DNA of 18,785 nt from Abiotrophia defectiva_A (GTDB lineage: Bacteria > Bacillota > Bacilli > Lactobacillales > Aerococcaceae). The notes below the pieces were generated by a model. The model did not search any database. It was not told the origin of the DNA and saw only the letters and a program-made list of their open reading frames with translations. The DNA lies in assembly GCA_963546405.1 (NCBI GenBank), contig CAUUNL010000035.1, positions 1 through 18,785 on the forward strand, read 5' to 3'. Of this stretch, positions 7,850 through 15,501 are shown one piece after another; within the stretch, counting starts at the first letter, position 1; each line of letters opens with the position of its first letter. The position numbers and the translations under genes are program-made.

Positions 7850-7858
7850 ATTATAGCA
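7850..7858 (-). promoter_or_regulatory. Extended -10 promoter of the cysteine desulfurase gene run
   Basis: On the minus strand TGC directly precedes a perfect TATAAT (7850-7855), an extended -10 element about 37 bp upstream of the desulfurase start codon. No good -35 box is visible at 16-18 bp, which is common for extended -10 promoters. It is divergent from the rarA promoter about 70 bp away. Confidence 0.6.
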
Positions 7859-7900
7859 CACTCCCAGCCTTTCGCCTATCCATAAGTTTGGTCAGAAGAT

Positions 7901-7929
7901 TTGTCTCATTCGGTCTTTTGCGGTATGAT
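7901..7929 (+). promoter_or_regulatory. rarA promoter
   Basis: TTGTCT (7901-7906) and TATGAT (7924-7929) with a 17-bp spacer, 35 bp before the rarA ATG. The -10 is 5/6 and the -35 is 4/6 of consensus. No LexA-like palindrome overlaps it. Confidence 0.65.
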
Positions 7930-7964
7930 GAATAGGCAGATAACAGAACGAAAGGAGGCCTGTC

Positions 7965-9239
7965 ATGCTCCAACCACTCGCCTATCGCATGCGCCCGCGC
8001 CAACTAGAAGATATTCTTGGCCAGGAGCACCTTGTTGGCCCTGGTAAGATTATCCACCGCATGGTGCAAGCCAAGCGCCTGACTTCCATGATCCTCTACG
8101 GACCGCCCGGCATCGGCAAAACTTCCATTGCCAGTGCTATTGCGGGTTCAACCCGTTATGCCTTCCGCACCCTGAATGCGGCTACTGATGGTAAGAAAGA
8201 ACTGGAACAAGTAGTAGAAGAAGCCAAATTTTCTGGCACCCTCATCCTTCTCTTGGATGAAATTCACCGCTTAAACACCACTAAACAAGATTTCCTACTA
8301 CCGCATCTGGAGAGCGGTCGGATTATTCTAATTGGGGCGACTACCGAGAACCCTTATATTGCCATTAACCCCGCTATTAGAAGTCGTGTGCAAATTTTTG
8401 AACTCAAGCCCCTCAGTCCTGAGCAGGTTTGCCTGGGTTTGACTCGGGCCTTAGCCGATCGAGAACGTGGACTCGGTAAGTACCCTGTACAAGTCCAGGA
8501 TGGCGTTCTGGAACATTTTGCCCAAGTTTCGGGCGGTGATATTCGGACCAGCCTTAACGCCTTAGAGCTGGCAGTCCTGTCAACTGAACCGGACCAAAAT
8601 GGGCAAATTATCATCGACATGGCAGTTGCCAGTGATTGCTTGCGACGTCGCCGACTTCAACATGATAAGAATGGTGACGCCCACTACGACGTCATTTCCG
8701 CCCTACAAAAATCTATCCGTGGTAGTGATGTCGACGCTGCCCTTTATTACCTAGCCCTATTACTGACTGCTGGTGAGCTAACGGTCGCCTGCCGTCGCCT
8801 GCTAGTGATTGCCTATGAGGATATTGGTCTAGGCCACCCAGCTGCCACGCAACGAACGGTTGCGGCCATTCAAGCCGCCGAAAAGCTAGGCCTGCCAGAA
8901 GCCAGCATTCCCTTAGGTTTTGCAGTTATCGACCTAGCACTGAGTCCAAAATCCAATACTAGCTATCGTGCTATCAAGTCTGCTATGGCTGCGATTGACC
9001 AAGGACAAGTCGCCCCAGTCCCAGACCATTTGCGAGACAGTCACTATCAAGGCGCTGACAAGTTGGGTCGAGGACTTGACTACCGCTACCCCCACGATTA
9101 TCCAGGTCATATCGTAGCTCAAGAATATTTGCCTAAGGAATTAGCTCATCACCAGTTCTTCCAAGCAGACCCTAGCGGTAAGTATGAAGAAGCCTTGGCT
9201 CACTACTACCAAAAAGTTAAAGAAATCCTCAAAAAATAA
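7965..9239 (+). CDS. rarA: Replication-associated recombination protein A (RarA/MgsA, AAA+ ATPase)
   Basis: A clamp-loader-like AAA+ ATPase that acts at stalled replication forks, known to interact with SSB and DNA ends in E. coli and B. subtilis. The 424-residue product starts with MLQPLAYRMRPRQLEDILGQEH, the classic RarA opening. Walker A is GPPGIGKT (46-53), Walker B is LLLDEIHR (95-102) and sensor 1 is ILIGATTENP (121-130). The C-terminal half carries the MgsA tetramerisation domain (DAALYYLALLLTAGE, then RRLLVIAYEDIGLGHP). AAAGGAGG lies 6 nt before the ATG. It is the only protein gene on the plus strand here. No terminator separates it from the small RNA that begins ~45 bp downstream, so some transcripts probably run through. 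Confidence 0.96.
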   Translation: MLQPLAYRMRPRQLEDILGQEHLVGPGKIIHRMVQAKRLTSMILYGPPGIGKTSIASAIAGSTRYAFRTLNAATDGKKELEQVVEEAKFSGTLILLLDEIHRLNTTKQDFLLPHLESGRIILIGATTENPYIAINPAIRSRVQIFELKPLSPEQVCLGLTRALADRERGLGKYPVQVQDGVLEHFAQVSGGDIRTSLNALELAVLSTEPDQNGQIIIDMAVASDCLRRRRLQHDKNGDAHYDVISALQKSIRGSDVDAALYYLALLLTAGELTVACRRLLVIAYEDIGLGHPAATQRTVAAIQAAEKLGLPEASIPLGFAVIDLALSPKSNTSYRAIKSAMAAIDQGQVAPVPDHLRDSHYQGADKLGRGLDYRYPHDYPGHIVAQEYLPKELAHHQFFQADPSGKYEEALAHYYQKVKEILKK

Positions 9240-9249
9240 GAGCGCTTAC

Positions 9250-9277
9250 TTGCAAATTCAGCAAGTCGTGCTATAAT
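9250..9277 (+). promoter_or_regulatory. Promoter of the small RNA after rarA
   Basis: TTGCAA (9250-9255) and a perfect TATAAT (9272-9277) with a 16-bp spacer, starting only 11 bp after the rarA stop codon. It predicts a transcription start near 9283-9286. No open reading frame follows on this strand before the terminator, so the promoter serves an RNA. Confidence 0.75.
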
Positions 9278-9282
9278 AAAAG

Positions 9283-9506
9283 TATAGAAGATCTGTGGTG
9301 TACGTGACATATACACTGTGTTGACCGAACATTTTTCTTTAGATATAGGGAACCAATTCGGCTGACTTATGACAGGCCTTTTCACTTGGTAGTCAGCGGT
9401 TAGTCGTTAGGTGCCCACCTGCTTAGATTGCGGGTTCAAAACATCTATATGACCAAACGGCACTAACGGATTTGGGTAGGAACTAGGGTTCCTGCCCTCT
9501 TTTTTA
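9283..9506 (+). ncRNA. ssrS: Small non-coding RNA, probable 6S RNA
   Basis: A ~220-nt transcription unit with its own strong promoter and terminator and no coding capacity. Pairings seen include TATAGA at the predicted 5' end (9283-9288) with TCTATA (9444-9449), which would close a ~165-nt rod; a hairpin GTGTA/TACAC (9298-9302, 9312-9316); and CCGAA/TTCGG (9325-9329, 9357-9361) enclosing a large loop. A long closed rod of this size, next to rarA, fits 6S RNA, which binds sigma-A RNA polymerase holoenzyme and tunes transcription in stationary phase. A T-loop-like GGGTTCAAA occurs near 9433, but no tRNA or tmRNA fold is present. That it is a discrete RNA gene is well supported; the 6S name rests on size, context and remembered family features and needs a covariance-model search. 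Confidence 0.62.
9474..9506 (+). terminator. Intrinsic terminator of the small RNA
   Basis: Ten-pair stem GGGTAGGAAC (9474-9483) with GTTCCTGCCC (9488-9497), loop TAGG, then a T-rich run (TCTTTTTT). The single T-G wobble forms in the plus-strand RNA. A strong Rho-independent terminator, also able to end read-through from rarA. Confidence 0.92.
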
Positions 9507-9513
9507 TATAGAA

Positions 9514-9541
9514 AAAGAGCTTGGGCAAGCCCAAGCTCTTT
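9514..9541. terminator. Terminator for brnQ, symmetrical for both strands
   Basis: A perfect 13-bp inverted repeat (AAAGAGCTTGGGC / GCCCAAGCTCTTT) around a 2-nt centre, between the small RNA and the convergent brnQ. On the minus strand it is followed by TTTTC and lies 11 bp after the brnQ stop, so it chiefly terminates brnQ. On the plus strand it could act as a backup terminator. Confidence 0.85.
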
Positions 9542-9552
9542 CACTTATGATT

Positions 9553-10890
9553 TTACGATACTTTTCGTCTCACTTGCCAATGTGCAATAGCCAAACCCAA
9601 CAAACTAGGTACAATCCAACCTAGGCTCTGGCCACTCAGGGGCAAATAAGTAGCGAATGTGGAAGCTAATTCTTTCAATGGTAGTACCCAAGCTAGATCT
9701 GGCATGGCTTGAATTCCATCGATTAGCGCCACTACCCCTGTCAGTGCCATAGCCCATTGGTAGTAAAGGCTATCGATTGCCCGACCTCGGCACAGTAAGG
9801 TGACCATGACTAGGACAATGGCCAGAGGATAGAGAAACATGAGCACCGGCACTGCCCAGGCAATAATCTGAGTCAAACCGGCATTAGCAATCAGGGTAGC
9901 CAAGAGGCTAACTGCAAGCAAGTATTGCTTGTAACCCAGACTAGGAAATAATTCTACCATTGCCTCCGAAAAAGCGGTTAGGAGCCCTACCCCCGTCTTA
10001 AGGCAGGCTAGAATGACAATTAAGGCCAATAGGATACTGCCTGCTGAACCTAGATAGTGATTGGCAATCTGAGCTAGCGCAACCCCACCATTAGCACTCA
10101 TGGAAAACTGACCCAAGGAAGTCGCCCCGGCATAGGCCAAGAGCCCATAAATTAGACCCATTAAGACGATACTAATGGCACCGGATTTGACCATACCTCT
10201 AGCCAGTTCGCCTGGCTCTTGGATACCTAAACGATTCATAGCTTGAATCATGACAATCCCAAAAGCTAAAGCCGCTAGCACATCCAGGGTCTGATAACCC
10301 TCCAGAAAGCCCGTCGCCATCGCTTGTTGAGCATAACGCCCCTGGGCCATCATTTGCCCGGCTTGCCCCATCGGATTGAGAACTGTCAGGCTCAAAAGTA
10401 GCCCTAACACCAGTAAGAAAGCAGGGTTTAGAATTTTACCAATATAATCTAGGATTTTACCCGGATTCAAGGACAGAAAGCCCGCTACTAGAAAGAAAAC
10501 TAAGGAATAGATGAGCAGTCCCTGCCCTTGGTGACTTGACTCGATAAAAGGCGCTAACCCAATGGTATAAGAAGTACTAGCTAAACGAGGCACTGCAAAT
10601 AAGGGGCCAATTACCAAATAGAGCAAGACCGTAAAAATCACACTGAACTTTTTGCCGATACGACTGGCTAGTTCGGTTACACTCTTACTCTTAGACATCC
10701 CCATAGCGAGAATGGTCAGGAAAGGCAAGCCGATGGCTGAAATCAAGAGTCCGACCACAGCTGGTCCTACCTGAGCGCCACTTTCTTGTCCTAGGTGAAC
10801 CGGAAAAATCAAGTTCCCGGCCCCAAATAACATACCGAAAAGCATGGAACCTAAATAAAGGGCATCTTTAGACTGAAGTTTTTTGTTCAT
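9553..10890 (-). CDS. brnQ: Branched-chain amino acid transport carrier (LIVCS family)
   Basis: A cation-coupled symporter importing isoleucine, leucine and valine across the cytoplasmic membrane. The 445 residues are hydrophobic almost throughout, with about a dozen likely membrane helices, as usual for the family. The N-terminal block LYLGSMLFGMLFGAGNLIFP is the BrnQ signature, followed by the family-typical GLPFLTILAMG. The C-terminus ends in a short basic tail (HWQVRRKVS). The ATG has GGAG 8 nt upstream. It lies 65 bp downstream of ileS beyond a hairpin; I see no clear separate promoter, so it may rely on read-through from ileS, coupling isoleucine uptake to the Ile-sensing T-box. That link is an inference. 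Confidence 0.92.
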   Translation of the reverse strand: MNKKLQSKDALYLGSMLFGMLFGAGNLIFPVHLGQESGAQVGPAVVGLLISAIGLPFLTILAMGMSKSKSVTELASRIGKKFSVIFTVLLYLVIGPLFAVPRLASTSYTIGLAPFIESSHQGQGLLIYSLVFFLVAGFLSLNPGKILDYIGKILNPAFLLVLGLLLSLTVLNPMGQAGQMMAQGRYAQQAMATGFLEGYQTLDVLAALAFGIVMIQAMNRLGIQEPGELARGMVKSGAISIVLMGLIYGLLAYAGATSLGQFSMSANGGVALAQIANHYLGSAGSILLALIVILACLKTGVGLLTAFSEAMVELFPSLGYKQYLLAVSLLATLIANAGLTQIIAWAVPVLMFLYPLAIVLVMVTLLCRGRAIDSLYYQWAMALTGVVALIDGIQAMPDLAWVLPLKELASTFATYLPLSGQSLGWIVPSLLGLAIAHWQVRRKVS

Positions 10891-10910
10891 TTATCATACT
10901 CCATTTCAAG

Positions 10911-10939
10911 CAAAAGCAACATCCGAAAGGAATGTTGCT
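10911..10939 (-). terminator. Terminator or attenuator between ileS and brnQ
   Basis: On the minus strand AGCAACAT pairs with ATGTTGCT, continued by CC/GG beyond one unpaired T, with a TTTC loop, then TTTTGCTTG. The T run is interrupted after four bases, so termination may be incomplete and leave some read-through into brnQ. Confidence 0.7.
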
Positions 10940-10955
10940 CTTACTTACTATATTA

Positions 10956-13739
10956 TTACTCTGCTTCAAAGTAAGCAGGGTAATGTGTCTTAACAATCTG
11001 GTGGCAACGATGGCAAAGGGTTGGGGCCTCCGCAATGGTGCCCACTTCCGGACGAACTGCCCGGCAGCGTTCACAGACATGCCCTTGAGCGCGGCTAACA
11101 GAAACTGCATAATCGTCTAAGACTAAGGCGTGATCTGGTGCCGGCGTGGTCACTAAGTCTAGATGAGAGACAATGAGTAATTGATCTAAATCTTGACTCA
11201 AGGCCTTCAAAGCCTTGGCTTGTTCTTCATTGACATAGAGGGTCACCGCTGCTTCAAAAGATTTCTTGATTGGATCTTGTTCAGCATTTTTCGCTTCCTC
11301 TAAGGCCTTTTGTACCCCTTGTTGGATGCGGAAGAAAAGCTTCCACTGATCCACGAGGTCCTGGTAAGCTGTCCCATCAACTGCTTGAGGGAATTCTGCT
11401 AACTGAACAAAACCTTCAACCCCTGGTAATTCCTTCCAAGCTTCTTCCATGGTATGTAAGAGGACTGGGGTTAAGAGTGGCAAGAGGTCACGTAAGATGC
11501 CGTAGATAACAGTCTGCATTTGACGACGTGGCAAGCTATCTGGTGCTTCGATGTAGAGTACGTCCTTAGCAAAATCTAGGTAGAAGGCAGATAAGTCAAC
11601 CGTCATGAAGTTGATGACCTTCTTATAGATGCTAGCAAATTCAAACTTATCATAAGCACTTAAAAGGTCGTTAACAAAAAGCTTGAACTTAGCCGTCATG
11701 TATTGGTCAACAGGACGTAAGTCTTCAAATGCTACGCTATCCTTGCTTGGGTCAAAGTCTGAGACATGGCTTAACATAAAGCGGATGGTATTCCGGATTT
11801 TACGGTAAGCCTCAGCAATTTGCTTGAGGATGTCCTTAGAAATCCGTACATCTGATTCTGAGTCGACACTGAGAACCCAAAGGCGGATAATGTCAGCCCC
11901 AAGTTCATTCATGACTTCTTCCGGCACAATAACATTACCTAATGACTTACTCATCTTGTTACCCTTACCGTCTAAGACGAAGCCTTGAGACAATACTGCC
12001 TTATAAGGTGGTACGCCCTTAGCAGCAACAGAAGTGGTAAAGCTTGAGTTGAACCAACCACGGTATTGGTCAGACCCTTCTAAGTAGAGATCTGCTGGGA
12101 AAGTCAGATAATCTCTGGCTTCTAAAACTCCTGCATATGAGGTCCCAGAGTCGAACCATACGTCCATGATGTCAGTTTCCTTGGTGAATTTACCATTTGG
12201 ACTTGCAGGATGCGTGAAGCCTTCAGGCAAGAGATCTTTAGCCTCACGTTCAAACCAGACATTAGAGCCATGTGTTTCAAATAAGGTTGCCACATGTTCA
12301 ATGGTTTCAGCTGTTAAGATTGCTTCCCCATTTTCAGCATAGAAGATAGGAAGTGGTACACCCCATGCCCGTTGACGAGAGATGACCCAGTCACCCCGGT
12401 CGCGAATCATGTTGTAGATACGTGGCTGACCTGATGGATGGTACCATTTAACTTGCGTTTCGACCGCATTAAGCAATTCTTCACGGAATTTATCAATAGA
12501 AGCAAACCACTGTGGTGTTGCCCGATAGATAACAGGCTTCTTAGTCCGCCAGTCATGTGGGTAGCTGTGGACAAATTCTGAGTAAGACAAGAGTGCGCCC
12601 TTTTCCTTGAGTAATTCCACTACTAGTTTATTCCCCTTAGCATAGAAAACACCTTCAAAGCCAGGAGCTTCATGAGTGTAGTGCCCCTGGTTATCCAATG
12701 GAGACAGAATTTCTAAACCATAGGCTTTCCCAATATGGTAGTCGTCTTCCCCGTGACCAGGAGCGGTATGTACCAGACCGGTCCCAGCATCTAAGGTAAC
12801 GTGATCCCCCACCATGAGTAGCGACTCTCGTTCATAGAAAGGATGCCAAGCAGTAAGACGGTCAAAGTCTTGCCCTTGATATTGGGCTTCCACTTGATAA
12901 TTTTCCCAGTTGAGAGTCTTAGCCAAAGACTCGAGCAAGTCTTGGGCAACGATGAAATGACGGTCACCAACTTTGACTTGAACATAGCTAGCCACAGGGC
13001 TCACTGAAATCCCTAAGTTAGCTGGCAAGGTCCAAGGCGTGGTAGTCCAGATTACGAACTCAGCATTTTCAGGCACAATTCCTTTGCCGTCTTTGACCTT
13101 GAAAGCCACGTAGATAGAAGGAGATGTTACGTCTGCATATTCAACTTCGGCTTCCGCCAAGGATGATTCACTCGATGGTGACCAATAGATTGGCTTCAAT
13201 CCCTTGTAGATGTAGCCTTTTGCCGCCATTTGGCCGAAAATACGGATTTGTGCCGCTTCGTATTCAGGAGCTAGGGTCAAGTAAGGATTGTCCCACTCAC
13301 CTGTCACACCTAGGCGTTTGAAGTCAGCTTTTTGGCCTTCTACTTGACGTAGGGCATATTCTTGACAGAGTTTGCGGAATTCGACCACAGACATGGACTT
13401 GCGATCAACCCCTTCTTGCTTGGTCAGGGCTGATTCGATTGGTAGACCATGTGTGTCCCAACCTGGTACATAAGGGGACCGGAAGCCAGACATAGATTTA
13501 GAGCGAATGATGATATCTTTACTAATCTTGTTGAGGGCATGGCCCATGTGGATTTTCCCGTTGGCATATGGAGGTCCATCGTGGAGAACATAAGTCGGCT
13601 TGTCAGCATTCTTAGCTTGGATTTGTTGATAAAGATCCGCATCTTCCCACTCTTTTTGTAGGACGACTTCTTTAGTTGGTAAATTTGCCCGCATGGCGAA
13701 ATCGGTTTGACCAAGGTTGAGGGTCTCTTTTAGTTTCAT
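10956..13739 (-). CDS. ileS: Isoleucyl-tRNA synthetase (class Ia)
   Basis: Attaches isoleucine to tRNA-Ile in the cytoplasm and edits mischarged valine. The 927 residues contain the Rossmann-fold HIGH-type motif HMGH (64-67) after PPYANGKI, the CP1 editing domain (WTTTPWTLPANLGI near 231, and GTGLVHTAPGHGEDD near 319), the KMSKS motif (595-599) and a C-terminal zinc finger with Cys889, Cys892, Cys909 and Cys912. The start MKLKETLNLGQTDFAMRANL is the standard bacterial type-1 N-terminus; this form (with the C-terminal zinc finger) is usually mupirocin-sensitive. Expression is controlled by the upstream T-box, which reads tRNA-Ile charging. It follows divIVA, the usual neighbour in Gram-positive division clusters. 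Confidence 0.98.
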   Translation of the reverse strand: MKLKETLNLGQTDFAMRANLPTKEVVLQKEWEDADLYQQIQAKNADKPTYVLHDGPPYANGKIHMGHALNKISKDIIIRSKSMSGFRSPYVPGWDTHGLPIESALTKQEGVDRKSMSVVEFRKLCQEYALRQVEGQKADFKRLGVTGEWDNPYLTLAPEYEAAQIRIFGQMAAKGYIYKGLKPIYWSPSSESSLAEAEVEYADVTSPSIYVAFKVKDGKGIVPENAEFVIWTTTPWTLPANLGISVSPVASYVQVKVGDRHFIVAQDLLESLAKTLNWENYQVEAQYQGQDFDRLTAWHPFYERESLLMVGDHVTLDAGTGLVHTAPGHGEDDYHIGKAYGLEILSPLDNQGHYTHEAPGFEGVFYAKGNKLVVELLKEKGALLSYSEFVHSYPHDWRTKKPVIYRATPQWFASIDKFREELLNAVETQVKWYHPSGQPRIYNMIRDRGDWVISRQRAWGVPLPIFYAENGEAILTAETIEHVATLFETHGSNVWFEREAKDLLPEGFTHPASPNGKFTKETDIMDVWFDSGTSYAGVLEARDYLTFPADLYLEGSDQYRGWFNSSFTTSVAAKGVPPYKAVLSQGFVLDGKGNKMSKSLGNVIVPEEVMNELGADIIRLWVLSVDSESDVRISKDILKQIAEAYRKIRNTIRFMLSHVSDFDPSKDSVAFEDLRPVDQYMTAKFKLFVNDLLSAYDKFEFASIYKKVINFMTVDLSAFYLDFAKDVLYIEAPDSLPRRQMQTVIYGILRDLLPLLTPVLLHTMEEAWKELPGVEGFVQLAEFPQAVDGTAYQDLVDQWKLFFRIQQGVQKALEEAKNAEQDPIKKSFEAAVTLYVNEEQAKALKALSQDLDQLLIVSHLDLVTTPAPDHALVLDDYAVSVSRAQGHVCERCRAVRPEVGTIAEAPTLCHRCHQIVKTHYPAYFEAE

Positions 13740-13774
13740 ATTGACAATATTCCTTTCTTGACAGTATTAACTAC

Positions 13775-13811
13775 AAAAAAAATATAAAAAGACGCCCCGG
13801 AACGGGACGTC
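13775..13811 (-). terminator. T-box-controlled terminator before ileS
   Basis: On the minus strand a 9-bp stem, GACGTCCCG with CGGGGCGTC (one T-G wobble), loop TTC, at 13791-13811, then TTTTT-ATA and a further T run to about 13775. Its 5' arm contains the CGTCCC that the antiterminator also needs, so the two folds are mutually exclusive. Confidence 0.92.
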
Positions 13812-14000
13812 GCAACGTGGTACCACCCAATTTTATTTGTAGTCATACAAATTCTCTTACATGATAACGCTCTTTAAGCGGCACCGGCTACTTAAGTTCA
13901 CCGGGCATTATAGGTAAGCTGATCATCTACCCTATAGGGAACTCTAGGCTTGCACCCTTCCTAGATCGCTGGGGATGTATAGTGAAGATAGTGGTCTTAC
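13775..14000 (-). promoter_or_regulatory. T-box riboswitch, tRNA-Ile specific, ahead of ileS
   Basis: The conserved T-box GGGTGGTACCACG reads on the minus strand at 13816-13828. The antiterminator can be traced: GGG pairs with CCC (13804-13806) and ACG with CGT (13807-13809), leaving the UGGUACC bulge that binds the uncharged tRNA 3' end. The competing terminator follows at once. Stem I has the distal motif GGGTGCAAGCC (about 13945-13958) and helices CTATA/TATAG and GTAAG (13996-14000) with CTTAC (13914-13918). The likely specifier is ATC (13921-13923, minus strand), an isoleucine codon followed by A, just inside the lowest helix. Uncharged tRNA-Ile should thus stabilise the antiterminator and turn ileS on. 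The leader starts within or just after the divIVA stop codon. Confidence 0.93.
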
Positions 14001-14683
14001 ATCATTTCTGGTAATTCAATTTTAATGGTTTGGCCCAGGATACTTTCAACAGAAGCTTGGTCATCCTTATCAGGTGTTACCTTAGCTTCTAAGTTTCCTT
14101 GAGTTTCATGGACAAATTCTTCCACATCTGAAGTGACTTGGGTCTCTACCTCTTGCTCTAAGGCAGCCACACGCTCAGAACTACGTTCTTCAGCCTGGCT
14201 ATCTTCAGTGGCAGGTGTCGCAAAAGCAATCTCCTGTTCAAAAGTTTGAGACTTAATTAAATCCAATTGTTGGGTCAACATACGTTGCATTTCGAACTGA
14301 AGGTTGCGTCCGTTATGACGTAAGAGTTCCACTTCATTAGCCAAGTGGTTGACGGTATCATGCGCATTGGCAATGATACGATCAGACTCACGTTCTGCCT
14401 CATAAATAATGAGTTCTGCTTCCTTGCGCGCATTTTGTTTGAGGCGTTCAGCCGCTTCGTTAGCAATCAAGATCGAGCTATTCAAGGATTCTTGTAATTT
14501 CTCGAAATTCTTGATTTTCTCTTCAGCTTCCGCCAACTTACGTTTAAGGCCAGCCACTTGGTCTAAAGACCGTTCATAGTCTACAACCACTTCATCTAGA
14601 AATTCATTGACTTCTTCTTTGGCATAGCCTCTAAATTCGCGATTGAATTCTTTGGTTAAAATATCGTTTGGTGTAATTGGCAT
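13997..14683 (-). CDS. divIVA: Cell division protein DivIVA
   Basis: A coiled-coil protein that gathers at negatively curved membrane (septum and poles) and recruits partners. The N-terminal lipid-binding domain is typical: PITPNDILTKEFNREFRGY with the membrane-inserting Phe17 and Arg18, then EEVNEFLDEVVVDYE. A long heptad-rich coiled coil covers about residues 30-150, followed by an acidic, probably flexible tail (about 155-220) ending in KIELPEMM. 228 residues. A GTG three codons upstream is open, but it sits directly on the AAAGGAG ribosome site; the ATG at 14681-14683 has 8-nt spacing and the family-standard start. It is the last division gene of the ftsA-ftsZ-ylmG-ylmH-divIVA run and its 3' end may contain the ileS leader promoter. 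Confidence 0.95.
   Translation of the reverse strand: MPITPNDILTKEFNREFRGYAKEEVNEFLDEVVVDYERSLDQVAGLKRKLAEAEEKIKNFEKLQESLNSSILIANEAAERLKQNARKEAELIIYEAERESDRIIANAHDTVNHLANEVELLRHNGRNLQFEMQRMLTQQLDLIKSQTFEQEIAFATPATEDSQAEERSSERVAALEQEVETQVTSDVEEFVHETQGNLEAKVTPDKDDQASVESILGQTIKIELPEMM
14019..14049 (-). promoter_or_regulatory. Possible ileS leader promoter inside the divIVA 3' end
   Basis: On the minus strand TTGAAA (14044-14049) and TAAAAT (14019-14024), with a long 19-bp spacer, lie within the last divIVA codons. They would start transcription near 14012, just ahead of T-box Stem I. Each box is 5/6 of consensus but the spacing is poor, so this is only a candidate; read-through from divIVA is the alternative. 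Confidence 0.35.
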
Positions 14684-14714
14684 GTCACACACTCCTTTGC
14701 TCTTGCTTTCTTCC

Positions 14715-15497
14715 TTAGACGACTAGAACTTTGACCTTAAGACGAATATTGTCCTTGCGGGTTAGTCCTTCCTCGGCATCGATTTGAAAACGCCCAAACT
14801 TCCTAAGCGAGACAAAGTCGCCTGCCTCTAGCTCAAAATCCGGTCGATTAATTTCTACATAATTGACCTTGACCAAGCCCCCTAAGACGGCTTCTTTTGC
14901 ACGCTGTCTAGAAAAATTATAGACTTTACTCAGCATAGTGTCAAGCCTTAATGACGTGGTAATGACCGTCTGGTCTTCCCAAAGGACTTGTGGCATTAGA
15001 ACCTGATCAAGCGCGATATATTCAAGTCTTACCCCGACATTTCCCATTTTGGTCACATTTTGACAAACATAAGGCGCAATCTTGGCATCCACTAGTACCT
15101 GCCAGTCCTGTCCATCGGTAATGATGTCCCCGATTCGGTTGCGTTCTAAGCCAGCCCCCAGGAGGGAACCTAGGATAGAACTATGTCGAATATTAGCAAA
15201 TTTCTGCGGAAAGTGAATCTTCAAGGCTTGAATCTGGAAGTCGCTAGTTTCTAAATCATAATACTGAGGATAAAAAACCAGTCTTTGACGTTCAGCGCCT
15301 GGCAAACCGCCTTGGCAGGCTAATTGAACTTCATCTTGTCCATTAGCCAGTTGCTGGGCAATCAGGGCTTCGCGCGGAGTCACAAAGTAACTAGTTACCG
15401 GGCAATAGCGACTAGCCGCATAGGCCATCTGTTCTAGTACATAGTCAATAAAGGCCTGCTCCTCTTTACGATAATGTTGATATATACCCTCTTTCAT
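14715..15497 (-). CDS. ylmH: S4-domain RNA-binding protein YlmH
   Basis: A 260-residue protein of the YlmH family, conserved beside ftsZ in Gram-positives. YlmH binds ribosomes/tRNA through its C-terminal S4 domain and has been linked to rescue of stalled large subunits, overlapping with RqcP. The S4 domain is visible near residues 180-245: SLRLDTMLSKVYNFSRQRAK, then EAVLGGLVKVNY and a GDFVSLRKFGRFQI end. The N-terminal part carries family-typical segments (EEQAFIDYVLEQM near the start; ILGSLLGAGLERNRIGDI before the S4 domain). A TTG five codons upstream is open, but the ATG at 15495-15497 follows GGAG by 9 nt and gives the usual MKEGIYQHYRKEE start. It begins 4 bp after the ylmG stop, with its ribosome site inside ylmG. 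Confidence 0.92.
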   Translation of the reverse strand: MKEGIYQHYRKEEQAFIDYVLEQMAYAASRYCPVTSYFVTPREALIAQQLANGQDEVQLACQGGLPGAERQRLVFYPQYYDLETSDFQIQALKIHFPQKFANIRHSSILGSLLGAGLERNRIGDIITDGQDWQVLVDAKIAPYVCQNVTKMGNVGVRLEYIALDQVLMPQVLWEDQTVITTSLRLDTMLSKVYNFSRQRAKEAVLGGLVKVNYVEINRPDFELEAGDFVSLRKFGRFQIDAEEGLTRKDNIRLKVKVLVV

Positions 15498-15501
15498 GGG
15501 A

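Noticed and set aside
9415..9450. T-loop-like GGGTTCAAA suggesting a tRNA or tmRNA 3' end
   Set aside because: No 7-bp acceptor stem, anticodon arm, CCA end or tag-peptide frame is found; the motif lies inside the putative 6S RNA and is probably chance.
10868..11110. 80-codon open frame on the minus strand overlapping the ileS end and the brnQ start
   Set aside because: It lies in another frame of ileS and across the terminator, with no ribosome site and no recognisable protein features.
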